64,000 bases of DNA from DASQFQ01 sp963730115 (GCA_963730115.1 CAVSQM010000006.1:298603-362602), one strand, 5' to 3'; positions 9,047-17,500 are shown, counted from the first letter of the stretch. Numbers and translations: made by a program. The notes: generated from the sequence alone by a model not told the origin.

Positions 9047-9567
9047 CGCGGGATGGCCAGCGGCGTCAGCAGACGCTGCGGCTCGCGCAGCGCGAGCGTG
9101 ACGGGGTCGTCCCGCGCCGGCGGCGTCGCGCCCGGGCCGAGGCGCATCTCGAGCTCGGCGGCGCCCGGCTCGGCCTCGCAGTGCGGGCACACGCCGCTCG
9201 GGCCGATCGCCGTCCCGCACGCCACGTGCATGAACAGGCGGCGCGCGCCGCCCGGGCTGCAGTGCCGCTCACCCCACTGCATCAGCGCGTGGACGGCCGG
9301 CCAGAGGTCCTCGCCCGCCGCGGTCAGCACCAGCTCGTCGCGCCCCGGAGCGTACGGCCGCCGCTCGATCAGCCCGCGCCCGACGAGCGACGCGATGCGC
9401 GCACTCAGCACCGCGCGTGGGACGTCGAGGTGGCGCTGGAGGTCGCTGAACCGGCGGACGCCGAAGAACAGGTCGCGCAGGATGAGGAGCGTCCAGCGCT
9501 CGCCCACGATCTCGAGCGTGCGCGCGAGCGAGCAGGCCTGCCCCGCGTAGTCGGTGCCCAGCGGCAT
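9043..9567 (-). CDS. HxlR-family transcriptional regulator
   Basis: The 175-residue protein has the HxlR winged helix: CSLARTLEIVGERWTLLILRDLFFGVRRFSDLQRHL, with the conserved N-terminal Cys and the ERWTLLILRDL helix. The wing segment is LIERRPYAPGRDELVLTAAG. A C-terminal extension carries four Cys/His residues (CGTAIGPSGVCPHC) that could bind zinc; many HxlR proteins end before this. It is divergent from the MFS transporter gene and the shared promoter region holds a perfect palindrome, so it probably represses both. The ATG at 9567 leaves almost no leader after the predicted promoter. Confidence 0.88.
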   Translation of the reverse strand: MPLGTDYAGQACSLARTLEIVGERWTLLILRDLFFGVRRFSDLQRHLDVPRAVLSARIASLVGRGLIERRPYAPGRDELVLTAAGEDLWPAVHALMQWGERHCSPGGARRLFMHVACGTAIGPSGVCPHCEAEPGAAELEMRLGPGATPPARDDPVTLALREPQRLLTPLAIPR

Positions 9568-9575
9568 CGGCGTGG

Positions 9576-9620
9576 AGTCTACACGTCTCGGTTCAACGAT
9601 TGAACCGACCGTGATACGGT
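9576..9620. promoter_or_regulatory. Symmetrical divergent promoters over a 19-bp palindrome
   Basis: CGGTTCAACGATTGAACCG at 9589-9607 is a perfect 8+3+8 inverted repeat. For the + strand, TTCAAC (9592-9597) and TACGGT (9615-9620, preceded by TG as an extended -10) are 17 bases apart. For the - strand, TTCAAT (9599-9604) and TAGACT (9576-9581) are also 17 apart. Both -10 boxes end 8 bases before the respective ATG, which predicts near-leaderless transcripts. Binding at the palindrome would cover both -35 boxes. Confidence 0.7.
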
Positions 9621-9628
9621 CCCGCCGC

Positions 9629-10842
9629 ATGCGCCTCCGCCGGACCACGAACGTCGTGATCGTGGCCGGCTGCCTGATCGCGGTGATCACCTTCGGGCTG
9701 CGGACCAGCTTCGGCCTCTTCACCGAGCCGCTGTCGGTGGTGCGCGGCTGGGACCGCGAGACGTTCGCGCTGGCGATCGCGATCCAGAACCTGCTGTGGG
9801 GCCTCGGCCAGCCGTTCGCGGGCGCCGTCGCCGACCGCTACGGCGCCGGCCGCGTGCTCGCCGCGGGTGGCGCCGTCTATGCGCTCGGGACGGTGCTGAT
9901 GGCGCTCGAGCACGAGCGGCACCGCGCTCGCCCTCACCGGCGGCGTGCTGATCGGGCTCGGCCTCTCCGGCGGCTCGTTCACGATCGTGCTCGCCGCCTT
10001 CGCGCGGCTCGTGCCGGCGGCGCAGCGGTCGTGGGCGCTCGGCATCGGGACGGCCGCGGGCTCGCTCGGCCAGTTCCTGTTCGCGCCGCTCGGCCACGCC
10101 TTCATCGCGGGCTACGGCCCGGTCACCGCGCTGGTGCTGCTGTCCGGCTTCGTGGCCTTCGTGCCGCTGCTGGCGATCGCGCTCAGCGGCCGCGGCCTCG
10201 ACGAGGAGGGGCTCACGGGCGAGCCCGACGTGTCGGCGCGCGCGGCGATCCGCGGCGCGCTCGCGCACCCGAGCTACGTGCTCCTCACCTGCGGCTTCTT
10301 CGTCTGCGGCTTCCACATCGCGTTCATCAGCACGCACCTGCCGCCCTACCTGACCGACCTCGGCTTCAGCGCCGGCCTCGCCGCCTGGTCGCTCGCGCTG
10401 ATCGGCCTCTTCAACGTGATCGGCGCCTACTCGGCCGGCGTCCTCGGCGGCACGCACAGCAAGCGCCTGCTGCTGAGCGGCATCTACTTCGGCCGTGCCG
10501 TGATCTTCGCGCTCTTCCTCGTCGTGCCGAAGACGCCGCTCGTCGTGCTCCTGTTCGCCGCCGCGATGGGCCTGCTGTGGCTGTCGACCGTGCCCCCGAC
10601 CTCGGGCCTCGTCGCGGTGATGTTCGGCACCCGCCACGTCGGGATGCTGTTCGGCGTTCGTGTTCCTGTCGCACCAGGTCGGCGCGTTCATCGGCGCCTG
10701 GCTCGGCGGCGTCGTCTACGAGGCGACCGGCGCGTATGAGCTGATGTGGTGGCTGTCGATCATGCTCGGGCTGGCCGCCGCGATCGTCCATCTCCCCATC
10801 CACGAGCAGCGCGCTCCGCGCTGGGCGCCGAGCCCGGCATGA
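9629..10842 (+). CDS. MFS transporter, frame disrupted
   Basis: The product opens with a membrane helix (NVVIVAGCLIAVITFGLRTS), and the conserved loop FAGAVADRYGAGRVLAAGG matches the MFS A-motif GxxxDRxGxR between helices 2 and 3. About twelve helices can be drawn, ending MLGLAAAIVHLPIHE, like the monocarboxylate/oxalate-formate-type MFS subfamily. Two apparent single-base insertions, near 9907 and near 10656, shift the frame; correcting them gives about 400 residues. It is divergent from the HxlR regulator, which suggests drug or organic-acid export under HxlR control. The substrate is unknown. Confidence 0.8.
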
Positions 10843-10970
10843 GCGCGCGCCGGCACATCGCCATCGTGCTCGTGCTCGGCCTGCTCGCCGCCGGCGGCGC
10901 CACCTACCAGGCCGCCGCCGCGCAGGAGGCGCCCAGCGGCGGCTTCCGGCTCGTCTGCCCGCTGCACTGA
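10839..10970 (+). CDS. Small secreted peptide of unknown function
   Basis: A 43-residue reading frame overlaps the stop of the MFS gene (ATGA). It consists of a basic N-terminus (MSARRH), a hydrophobic stretch (IAIVLVLGLLAAGGATYQ), a small-residue AAAAQ site that could be cut by signal peptidase, and a short mature part ending GGFRLVCPLH. It could be a membrane-anchored or exported microprotein coupled to the transporter. There is no recognised family, and coding status rests on the overlap and signal-like composition. Confidence 0.45.
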   Translation: MSARRHIAIVLVLGLLAAGGATYQAAAAQEAPSGGFRLVCPLH

Positions 10971-11030
10971 GCGGTGTCGTTCGCCCCGGGCCGGGGTACC
11001 GCATGAGAGTCAAGTGAGGAGGAGGCTCGG

Positions 11031-13309
11031 ATGAGGGGCAGGATCGTGGCCGCGTTGCTGGCGGTGGGCGTCAGCGCGGTGGTGGCAGGCGGCGTGGTCG
11101 CCGGGACGCAGTCGAGCGACGAGGCTGCGCTGCAGCCGGCGCGCCATGGCGGGAGTCAAGACGTCGAGCGGCGGGTCGACCGCCTGCTCAGGAAGATGAC
11201 GCTGCAGGAGAAGCTGGACCAGATCCAGCTCATCTCCGACGGCCAGATCAACGAGAAGCCCGAGGAGGCGACGAAGGTCGGCGGCGTGTTCAGCCTCGTC
11301 GACCCCGTGCTGATCAACAAGTACCAGCGCATGGCGGTCGAGGAGTCGCGGCTGGGGATCCCGATCCTGTTCGCCTACGACACGATCCACGGCTTCCGCA
11401 CGATCTTCCCGATCCCGCTCGGGGCCGCGAGCTCGTTCGACCCGAAGGTCGCTTCGCAGGACCACAAGTTCGGCGCGCGCGAGTCGGCCGCGGTCGGGCT
11501 CAAGCAGATCTACAGCCCGATGGTCGACGTCTCGCACGAGCCGCGCTGGGGCCGCATCTCCGAGGCCGGCGGCGAGGACCCGTACCTCAACTCCGTGTTC
11601 GCGGCCGCGCGCGTGAAGGCCGCGCAGGGCCGTGACTACTCCAAGCCCGACAAGGTCGTCACCAGCGTCAAGCACTACGCCGCCTACGGCCAGCCGGAGG
11701 GCGGGCGCGACTACGACACCACCGACATGTCGGTGCGCCGGCTGCACGACCTCTACCTGCCGCCGTTCAAGGCCGCGATCGACGCCGGCAGCGACACCGC
11801 GATGTGCTCGTTCAACTCGATCAGCGGCACCCCCGGGTGCGCGCACAAGGAGCTCGAGACCGACCTGCTCAAGGGCAGTGGGGCTTCGACGGCTTCATCG
11901 AGAGCGACTACACGGCGGTCTCCGAGCTGATCGAGACCGGACGGCATCGCCGGTGACGGCGCGGCAGGCCCGCGGCTGCTGCGCTCAACGCCGGCACCGA
12001 CTCCGAGATGGTCTCGCAGCACATCCGCGACAACGGCGAGGAACTGCTCGCCGAGGGCAAGATCTCGCAGCGGCGGATCGACGACGCCGTGCGCCGGATC
12101 CTGCGGATCAAGTTCCGCGCCGGGCTGTTCGAGAACCCCTACGTCGACGTCAGCAAGGCCGAGTCGGCGCAGATGCTGCCCGACGCCGTGGCCGCCGCGC
12201 GCGAGGCCGCCGGGCGCTCGATGGTGCTGCTCAAGAACGACGGCGGCGCGCTGCCGATGAGCAAGACCAAGAAGACCGCGGTCATCGGCCCGCTCGGCGA
12301 CGACGGCCATGCGATGCTCGGCCCGTGGTGGGGCCGCGGCCGCGACGAGGACGCCGTGACCGTCTACAAGGGCATCAAGGCGCAGAACCCGAACACGACG
12401 TTCACCCAGGCCTGCGAGCTGGCCCACACCGAGCCGCCGGCCAACACGCCGGCCGACGAGTGCGGCTCGGACGCGGGCTTCGGGGCCGCGGAGGCGGCCG
12501 CGGCGAGCGCCGACCAGGTCGTGCTCGCGCTCGGCGAGTCGCGCGAGCAGAGCGGTGAGGCCGCCTCGCGCAGCGAGATCGACCTGCCGGGTCGGCAGGA
12601 GGAGCTGGTGCGCCGGGTCAAGGCCGCGGCGGGCGGCAAGCCGGTCGCGGTCGTGCTGTTCAACGGCCGCCCGCTCACGCTCGAGGGCGTGGTCGACGAC
12701 GCGCCCGCGATCCTCGAGGCGTGGTTCCCCGGCGTCGAGGCCGGGAACGCGGTCGCCGACGTCGTGTTCGGCGCGGTCAACCCCGGCGGCAAGCTGCCGG
12801 TGTCGTTCCCGCGCCGCGTCGGCCAGGTGCCGATCTACTACAACCACGAGCCCACCGGCCGGCCGTGCGACGTGACGCAGAAGTACGTCTCGCGCTACCG
12901 CGACATCAAGAGCTGCGACCCGGAGTTCGAGTTCGGCTACGGCCTCAGCTACAGCAGGTTCGAGATCTCGAACCTGCGGCTGAGCCGGGGCAGCGTGTCG
13001 CGCAACGGCAGCGTGCGGGCGATGGTCGACGTCAAGAACGTCAGCGGGCCCGAGGGCGACGAGGTCGTCCAGCTCTACATCCGCGACCCGGTGGCGAGCC
13101 TGTCGCAGCCGGTCCGCCGCCTGCGCGGGTTCGAGCGCGTGACGCTCGCACCCGGGGAGCAGCGGACGGTGACGTTCACGCTCGACAAGAGCGACTTCGG
13201 CTTCCACGACAACAGCGGTCGCTTCATCGTGGAGCCGGGGCAGATCGACGTCTACGCCGGCAACAGCTCGAAGGGGGACCTCAAGCAGTCCTTCCAGGTC
13301 ACGGGCTGA
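11031..13309 (+). CDS. GH3 family beta-glucosidase, secreted, frame disrupted
   Basis: The product starts with a signal/anchor helix (IVAALLAVGVSAVVAGGVVAG), then the GH3 N-terminal barrel (LLRKMTLQEKLDQIQL; IPILFAYDTIHGFRTIFP; VTSVKHYAAYG), with the SDYTA motif carrying the nucleophile Asp near 11906. Then come the alpha/beta sandwich domain (SMVLLKNDGGALPM; VLALGESREQSGEA, acid/base Glu region) and a fibronectin-III-like end. It would hydrolyse beta-glucosides or xylosides outside the cell. Frames break around 11873-11880, 11941 and 11966-11975; removing about five extra bases restores an uninterrupted protein of about 757 residues. A strong GAGGAGG site lies before the ATG. Confidence 0.85.
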
Positions 13310-13320
13310 CCGCGACGACC

Positions 13321-13349
13321 ACGGGTCTCCATACCGAATGGAGACCCGT
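13321..13349. terminator. Bidirectional terminator hairpin
   Basis: A perfect 12-bp stem (ACGGGTCTCCAT at 13321-13332 and ATGGAGACCCGT at 13338-13349) with a 5-base loop lies between the convergent GH3 and methyltransferase genes, touching the stop codon of the latter. It lacks a long T tract, as is common in high-GC actinobacteria. GACGACCAC repeats occur on both sides. Confidence 0.75.
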
Positions 13350-14110
13350 CATGGTCGCCGTGCGACGACCACGAGGCGCGTGTCGACAGCGAACGGCACG
13401 CCCTCGAGGTCGCCGTAGCAGCGCACGTCCGTGAACCCCGCGCGCGTCAGCATCGCCACCAGCTCGGTGGCGGTGTAGACGCGCACGGAGAACGTGCGCG
13501 ACTCGCGCTCGCCGCCGCCGTCGATCAGCGTCTGCGTCGTCTGCGCGACGCCGGCGGCGGCGTCGAACGTGCGCTGCTCGAGCAGCAACCGACCTTCGCC
13601 GAGCAGGCGCCAGTCCTGCTCCGCGAACCCGCGCACGATCCGGTCGCGGTGCAGCAGCTCGACGACGAGCCGCGCGCCGGGCCGCAGGACGCGGCGGATC
13701 TCGGCGAGCACCCGCGTGTCCTCCTCGTCGCCGAGGTAGCCGAGCGAGCTGAACAGGTTCATCGCCGCGTCGAAGCTCGCGTCGGCGAACGGCAGCTCGC
13801 GGTAGTCCGCGCGCACCAGCTTCGGCCAGCGGTCGTGCCCCGTCCGCCGGCGCGCCTCGTCGAGCAGCGCGCCGGAGCGGTCGACGCCGGTGACCCGGTA
13901 GCCGGCGCGTCCGAGCGGCACCGAGTGGCGGCCGAACCCGCACGGCACGTCGAGCAGCTCGCCGCCCTCCGGGCAGCCGGCGAGGCGCGCCGCGGCGAGC
14001 GCCTGCGCCTCCGCCTCGCCCTCGCGCTCGTCGGCCGCGTACGCGCGCAGGTAGAAGTCGCTGAAGAACGCGTCCCAGGTCTCGGGTGAGCTCGGGCCCG
14101 GCCCGGCCAT
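13349..14110 (-). CDS. Class I SAM-dependent methyltransferase
   Basis: The 253-residue protein shows the class I methyltransferase motifs: GGELLDVPCGFGRHSVPLG (motif I, SAM-binding glycine loop), VTGVDRSGALLDEA (motif II Asp), and FDAAMNLFSSLGYLG (motif IV region). The C-terminal part has strands and FSVRVYTATELVAMLTRAGFTDV, typical of the Methyltransf_25/11 group. The substrate is unknown. It is followed at 14111 by the BNR-repeat gene on the same strand, with no space between. Confidence 0.88.
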   Translation of the reverse strand: MAGPGPSSPETWDAFFSDFYLRAYAADEREGEAEAQALAAARLAGCPEGGELLDVPCGFGRHSVPLGRAGYRVTGVDRSGALLDEARRRTGHDRWPKLVRADYRELPFADASFDAAMNLFSSLGYLGDEEDTRVLAEIRRVLRPGARLVVELLHRDRIVRGFAEQDWRLLGEGRLLLEQRTFDAAAGVAQTTQTLIDGGGERESRTFSVRVYTATELVAMLTRAGFTDVRCYGDLEGVPFAVDTRLVVVARRP

Positions 14111-15175
14111 CTAACTCGCGGCGACCGAGTACACGGGCGGCAGGTTGGTGGCCGCGTCGAACCAGCTCTCCCCGGCGTCGCCCGACCCGAACACGGCGCC
14201 CGAGGTCGTGCCGAAGTAGAGCTCGAGCGCGTCGCCCTCCCCCGTGCGCTCGAACGCCTCGCGCAGGATCGTCAGGTACGCGTGGCGCTCCGGCAGGCCG
14301 TCGCCGCGCGGTGCCCAGCTCGAGCCGCCGTCGCGCGTCTCGTACACGCGCATGCGGCCCTCGGGCGTCACGCGGTCGACGTCGGCGACGAGCGGGATCA
14401 CGAACGCGCTGTCGGGGTCGGCGGGGTCGATGGCGAGCGGGAAGCCGAAGTCGGACGGCAGCCCGGGCGCGATGTCGCTCCAGCTCTGGCCGGCGTCGTC
14501 GGAGCGATAGACGCCGCCGTGGAACTGCATGAAGATCCGCTCGGGCTGCCGCGGGTGGCGGCGCAGCCGGTGGACGCACAGGCCGACCTCGTCCTCCGGC
14601 GTGTCCTCCGGCAGGTAGTTGGGCTTCAGGCCCTCGTTGCCCTTGCGCCAGCTCTCGCCGCCGTCGTCGCTCAGCCACACGCCGGCGGCCGAGATGGCGA
14701 TCGCCAGCCGCTCGGGGTCGCCGGGCCAGGTCTCGATCGAGTGCAGGCACAGACCGCCGCCGCCGGGCTGCCACTTCGGCCGCGTCGGGTGCTCCCACAG
14801 GCCGCGGTTGAGCTCGAACGTGGCGCCGCCGTCGCGGCTCTCGAACAGGACGCCGGGATCGCCACCGGCGAACACCTGGCCGTCCGCCTCGCCGGTGCGG
14901 AGGATCCAGATCCGCTCGAGCGCCTGCTCGCCGCCCTCGGGCAGCTCGATCCCCTTCGCCTGGTCCCACTCGCCGGCGGGGTCGTCGGTGAAGAACACCT
15001 TCGGGCCGTAGAACGGGCTCGAGACCGCGGCGAGCAGCACGCCCGAGCGCGGGTCGCGCAGCGCGTACTCGACCGGTTCGCCCGCGAACGCGCGGGCGGT
15101 CACCTCGAACCCGCCGCCCGGCTCGCCGTCGAGCACGAACAGGCCCTTCTTGGTCCCCACCAGCAACTCCGTCAC
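14111..15175 (-). CDS. BNR/Asp-box repeat (sialidase-like beta-propeller) protein
   Basis: The 354-residue protein is built of Asp-box repeats SxDxGxTW: SRDGGATF, SDDGGESW, SDDAGQSW, TRDGGSSW and SGDAGESW. These mark the blades of a beta propeller like those in exo-alpha-sialidases and VPS10-type domains. It has no signal peptide, so it is likely cytoplasmic and not a classical secreted sialidase. Its GTG start overlaps the stop of the MoaD-like gene (GTGA), suggesting the propeller and the ubiquitin-like protein work together. Enzymatic activity is not shown by the sequence. Confidence 0.85.
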   Translation of the reverse strand: MTELLVGTKKGLFVLDGEPGGGFEVTARAFAGEPVEYALRDPRSGVLLAAVSSPFYGPKVFFTDDPAGEWDQAKGIELPEGGEQALERIWILRTGEADGQVFAGGDPGVLFESRDGGATFELNRGLWEHPTRPKWQPGGGGLCLHSIETWPGDPERLAIAISAAGVWLSDDGGESWRKGNEGLKPNYLPEDTPEDEVGLCVHRLRRHPRQPERIFMQFHGGVYRSDDAGQSWSDIAPGLPSDFGFPLAIDPADPDSAFVIPLVADVDRVTPEGRMRVYETRDGGSSWAPRGDGLPERHAYLTILREAFERTGEGDALELYFGTTSGAVFGSGDAGESWFDAATNLPPVYSVAAS

Positions 15176-15438
15176 GTGCAGCCTCCTGAGATCGCGGGAA
15201 GGACGTCGACCCGGTCGGCGGCGTCGACGCGGGTCTCCTGCTCGGCGCGCTCGCCGTTCACGAACACGTTGATGTGGCGCCGCATCACGCCGCGCTCGTC
15301 GAGGATCCAGCCGTCGACGGCCGGATGCGCGCGCTCGAGGGCCGCCAGCAGCTCGCCGACCGTCGCGCCGGCGAGCTCGTGGTCGGCCTGGTCACCCGCG
15401 AGCCGCTTGAGGGGCTGCCGGAGGCGGACGGTGGCCAT
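15172..15438 (-). CDS. MoaD/ThiS-family ubiquitin-like protein with GGCT tail
   Basis: The 88-residue protein has the beta-grasp pattern of MoaD/ThiS sulfur carriers (VRLRQPLKRLAG, TVGELLAALERAHPAV, HINVFVNGERAEQETRV, RVDVLPAISGG). These carriers accept sulfur as a C-terminal Gly-Gly thiocarboxylate. Here the tail is GGCT rather than a bare GG, so two residues would have to be removed first; the QbsE/CysO-type carriers paired with JAMM proteases are the known precedent. No adenylyltransferase or JAMM gene is in the window. It lies in an operon with VOC (upstream) and BNR-propeller (downstream) genes. Confidence 0.8.
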   Translation of the reverse strand: MATVRLRQPLKRLAGDQADHELAGATVGELLAALERAHPAVDGWILDERGVMRRHINVFVNGERAEQETRVDAADRVDVLPAISGGCT

Positions 15439-15447
15439 CGGCCGATC

Positions 15448-15823
15448 CTACGGATGGATGACCGAGAGGATGTTCCCGGCGGGGTCGCGGAACCAGGCGA
15501 TGTCCGGCCCGTTGCCGCGCATGATCCCCTTCTCGTCCTGCGGCGCGCCCTCGTAGCGCTCGAACTCGACACCGCGCTCGACGAGCGCGTCGACCGCCGC
15601 CTCGACGTCGTCGACGGGGAAGTTGAGGACGGTGAAGTCGGCCGGGGTGTGGTCGGGCTTCGGGTAGACGATGTGGGCCGCCGCCGCCCGCGAGGTGGAG
15701 GGTGAGGATGCCGTGCTCCTCCGTCACCTCGAGCCCGAGCGTGTCCGAGTAGAAGGTCTGCGCCGCCTCGATGTCGTTCGCGGCGAAGCCGCTGAACGCC
15801 TTGCTGTCTTTGAGCATGGTCAT
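15448..15823 (-). CDS. VOC (glyoxalase/bleomycin-resistance) family protein, frame disrupted
   Basis: The N-terminal half reads AFSGFAANDIEAAQTFYSDTLGLEV, the classic betaalphabetabetabeta opening of VOC proteins. The second half is in another frame and reads AWFRDPAGNILSVIHP to a stop at 15448, the typical VOC ending. A single extra base in the GGC run at about 15675-15690 explains the break. The corrected product is about 124 residues. VOC proteins are small metal-dependent isomerases, dioxygenases or antibiotic-binding proteins; which one cannot be said. It is first in an operon with the MoaD-like and BNR genes. Confidence 0.75.
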
Positions 15824-15853
15824 ACGTCTACAGACTCGCGCGGCGGGCGCAAC

Positions 15854-16702
15854 TCATCGCGCGAGCCGCTGCGCGAGCTCTTCGAGCCGCGCGTTGATGA
15901 TCTTCACGCTGGCGCCGCTGAAGCGCGTCGCCTTGTAGCGCAGCGACGAGTCGAGGACGCGGGTGGCGGTCATGATGCCGCCCTTGTCGTGGTCGGCGTT
16001 GCCGAGCTCGGTCTCGTGCCCCCAGGCGTGCCCGAGCTCGTGGAGGATGATCTCGCCGACGAGGTTGCCCGCCGAGTCGGGGCCCGCGCCCTCCTTCGCC
16101 TGCATCTGCGTGGCGAGCGTCGTGCTCACCAGCGACGCGCCGTAGCTGCGCCGCCGGCCGTCGACGCGGTCGATGTGCATGCCGCCTTCCGACGCGACGT
16201 GGCGCTTGAAGCGCTTCTGCTGCGCCTTGCGCTCCTCCTCGTCGAGGTCGACGTGCGGCGCCACCAGCCCGATCGCGTGCTCGGCATCGGTGCTCGGCGT
16301 GAGGAAGACGAGGAACGTGCTCCTGCCGAGCTCGCGGATCCGGCCCGGCGCGGTCGTCGTGTGCTCCACCGTGACGCCTGCCTTGACGGTGGGGTCCGTG
16401 CTCTGCGCGGTCACGCGCTTGATCTCGGCCTTCACGACGTCGAGCGCGACCTTGAGGGTCTTGTCCGAGAGCCCGGTGGCGCCGTCGTCGACGATCACCA
16501 CCTTGAACTTGGCGGCGACCGCGGTGGCGGGCTTCGTCTCCTCCGCGCGGCGGTCGCGCGCGAGCACACGGGTCGTCGCGCGGTTGCCCGCCGTGCGCTG
16601 GAGCGCGAGCACGTGATCGGCGAGCGTCGGCGCATGACGGCGGGGCGAGGCGGCGTGCCTCGCGAGGAGCGTCGACGGGAGCCGGACGCGGCTACCGGCC
16701 AT
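15854..16702 (-). CDS. HExxH zinc metallopeptidase-like protein with eCIS-type LQRTAGN motif
   Basis: The 282-residue protein has a basic N-terminus and, near residues 34-40, the motif LQRTAGN followed by RATTRVL. In actinobacteria this motif marks proteins linked to extracellular contractile injection systems (often before DUF4157 peptidases). The core has ILHELGHAWGHE at residues 219-230, a zinc-binding HExxH with a further His four residues on, and GGIM downstream like a Met-turn. There is no signal peptide. No sheath, tube or baseplate genes are visible here, so it could be an orphan cargo or an unrelated peptidase using the same motif. Confidence 0.65.
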   Translation of the reverse strand: MAGSRVRLPSTLLARHAASPRRHAPTLADHVLALQRTAGNRATTRVLARDRRAEETKPATAVAAKFKVVIVDDGATGLSDKTLKVALDVVKAEIKRVTAQSTDPTVKAGVTVEHTTTAPGRIRELGRSTFLVFLTPSTDAEHAIGLVAPHVDLDEEERKAQQKRFKRHVASEGGMHIDRVDGRRRSYGASLVSTTLATQMQAKEGAGPDSAGNLVGEIILHELGHAWGHETELGNADHDKGGIMTATRVLDSSLRYKATRFSGASVKIINARLEELAQRLAR

Positions 16703-16711
16703 GGGGCGACT

Positions 16712-17035
16712 CTATCCGGCGGGCTCGGCGGCGCTGAGGATCGTCGCGAGGAGGCCCGGGAAGCGCGCCTCGAGATCGTCCTCGCGCAGCGCGTTGAGCC
16801 GCGACGTCCCCTCCGGGCGCTGGCGGATGATCCCGGCCTCGCGCAGCACCTTGAAGTGATGCGTGCAGGTCGACTTCGTCACCGGGACGTCGAAGCTGCG
16901 GCACGAGCGCTCCTCGGGCGCGCGCGCGAGGTGGCGGACCATGCTCAGCCGCACGGGGTCGCTGAGCGCGTGGAGGACGGCAGGGAGCTCGAGCTCCTCG
17001 CGGGTCGGGTGGGTCAGCTCGGTCGCAGTGGTCAC
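16712..17035 (-). CDS. ArsR-family helix-turn-helix regulator
   Basis: The GTG at 17035 gives a 107-residue winged-helix protein: LPAVLHALSDPVRLSMVRHLA, then TKSTCTHHFKVLREAGIIRQRPEG (recognition helix and wing). This is the arrangement of small ArsR regulators. Cysteines in the RSCRSF and STCTHH positions could sense metal or oxidation. It is divergent from a 54-codon gene, and two matching palindromes lie between them, consistent with autorepression. The inducer is unknown. Confidence 0.85.
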   Translation of the reverse strand: MTTATELTHPTREELELPAVLHALSDPVRLSMVRHLARAPEERSCRSFDVPVTKSTCTHHFKVLREAGIIRQRPEGTSRLNALREDDLEARFPGLLATILSAAEPAG

Positions 17036-17043
17036 GGGATCAA

Positions 17044-17092
17044 TTGTACGACGATCATCGAACTTTGCTACGGTACGACAGTCATCGTACAA
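17044..17092. promoter_or_regulatory. Tandem ArsR-type operators
   Basis: Two palindromes with the same half site stand 27 bases apart, start to start: GTACGA-N6-TCGAAC at 17046-17063 (one mismatch) and GTACGA-N6-TCGTAC at 17073-17090 (perfect). The pair is enclosed by outer TTGTACGA and TCGTACAA arms. The position between the divergent ArsR gene (start 17035) and the 54-codon gene (start 17106) suits dual repression. Confidence 0.7.
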
Positions 17093-17105
17093 GGAAGGGC
17101 TCCCC

Positions 17106-17270
17106 ATGACCAACGCTCAGTCACTCCTCCGAGCACAGCAGCGCAGCGCAGCGGCCACGGTCGCGCAGTACCTCCGCGAACTGGCGGCACCCCCGGCCGC
17201 CTCCGGGTCCGACGAGGGTCGGCTCAGGGTCATCCCCAATGGTGCGCAGACCGCCGAGGCGGCACCCTGA
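17106..17270 (+). CDS. Small protein of unknown function under ArsR control
   Basis: A 54-residue reading frame with a good AAGGAAGG ribosome binding site starts at the ATG at 17106. It opens MTNAQSLLRAQQRSAAATVAQYLREL, predicted helical and amphipathic, followed by a Pro/Ala/Ser/Gly linker and a short strand (RLRVIPNG). It has no Cys and no membrane segment. I know no family for it. Its position across two ArsR operators and just upstream of a PspC gene suggests it is regulated with the membrane-stress gene. Confidence 0.6.
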   Translation: MTNAQSLLRAQQRSAAATVAQYLRELAAPPAASGSDEGRLRVIPNGAQTAEAAP

Positions 17271-17275
17271 ACTCC

Positions 17276-17500
17276 ATGAACTCGACCTCCCCCCTCACCC
17301 GCTCCTCCACCGATCGCAAGCTTGGCGGCGTGGCCGCCGGCCTGGCTCGTCATCTCGGTGTCGACCCCACCATCGTGCGCGTCGGCTTCGCGGTCTCGCT
17401 GCTGTTCAGCGGCGCCGGCCTGATCGCCTACCTCGTGATGCTGGCGGTCGTCCCCTCCGACGACGCCACGCCCGCGGCGGCCTCCCCCACCGCCGCCTGA
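17276..17500 (+). CDS. PspC domain membrane protein
   Basis: The 74-residue protein is a minimal PspC domain: STDRKLGGVAAGLARHLGVDPTIVRVGF, then a hydrophobic helix (AVSLLFSGAGLIAYLVMLAVV) and PSDD. PspC proteins act in the phage-shock membrane-stress response or in cell-envelope signalling. It follows the 54-codon gene by 5 bases and is therefore probably in the same ArsR-controlled transcript. A GC-rich hairpin follows it. Confidence 0.85.
   Translation: MNSTSPLTRSSTDRKLGGVAAGLARHLGVDPTIVRVGFAVSLLFSGAGLIAYLVMLAVVPSDDATPAAASPTAA

Noticed and set aside
10984..10996. CCCCG-GGC-CGGGG hairpin before the GH3 gene
   Set aside because: The 5-bp stem and 3-base loop are too small to be distinguished from chance in high-GC DNA.
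14111..15175. BNR protein as a secreted sialidase virulence factor
   Set aside because: There is no signal peptide and no clear sialidase Arg triad, and the gene is coupled to a cytoplasmic sulfur-carrier-like gene.
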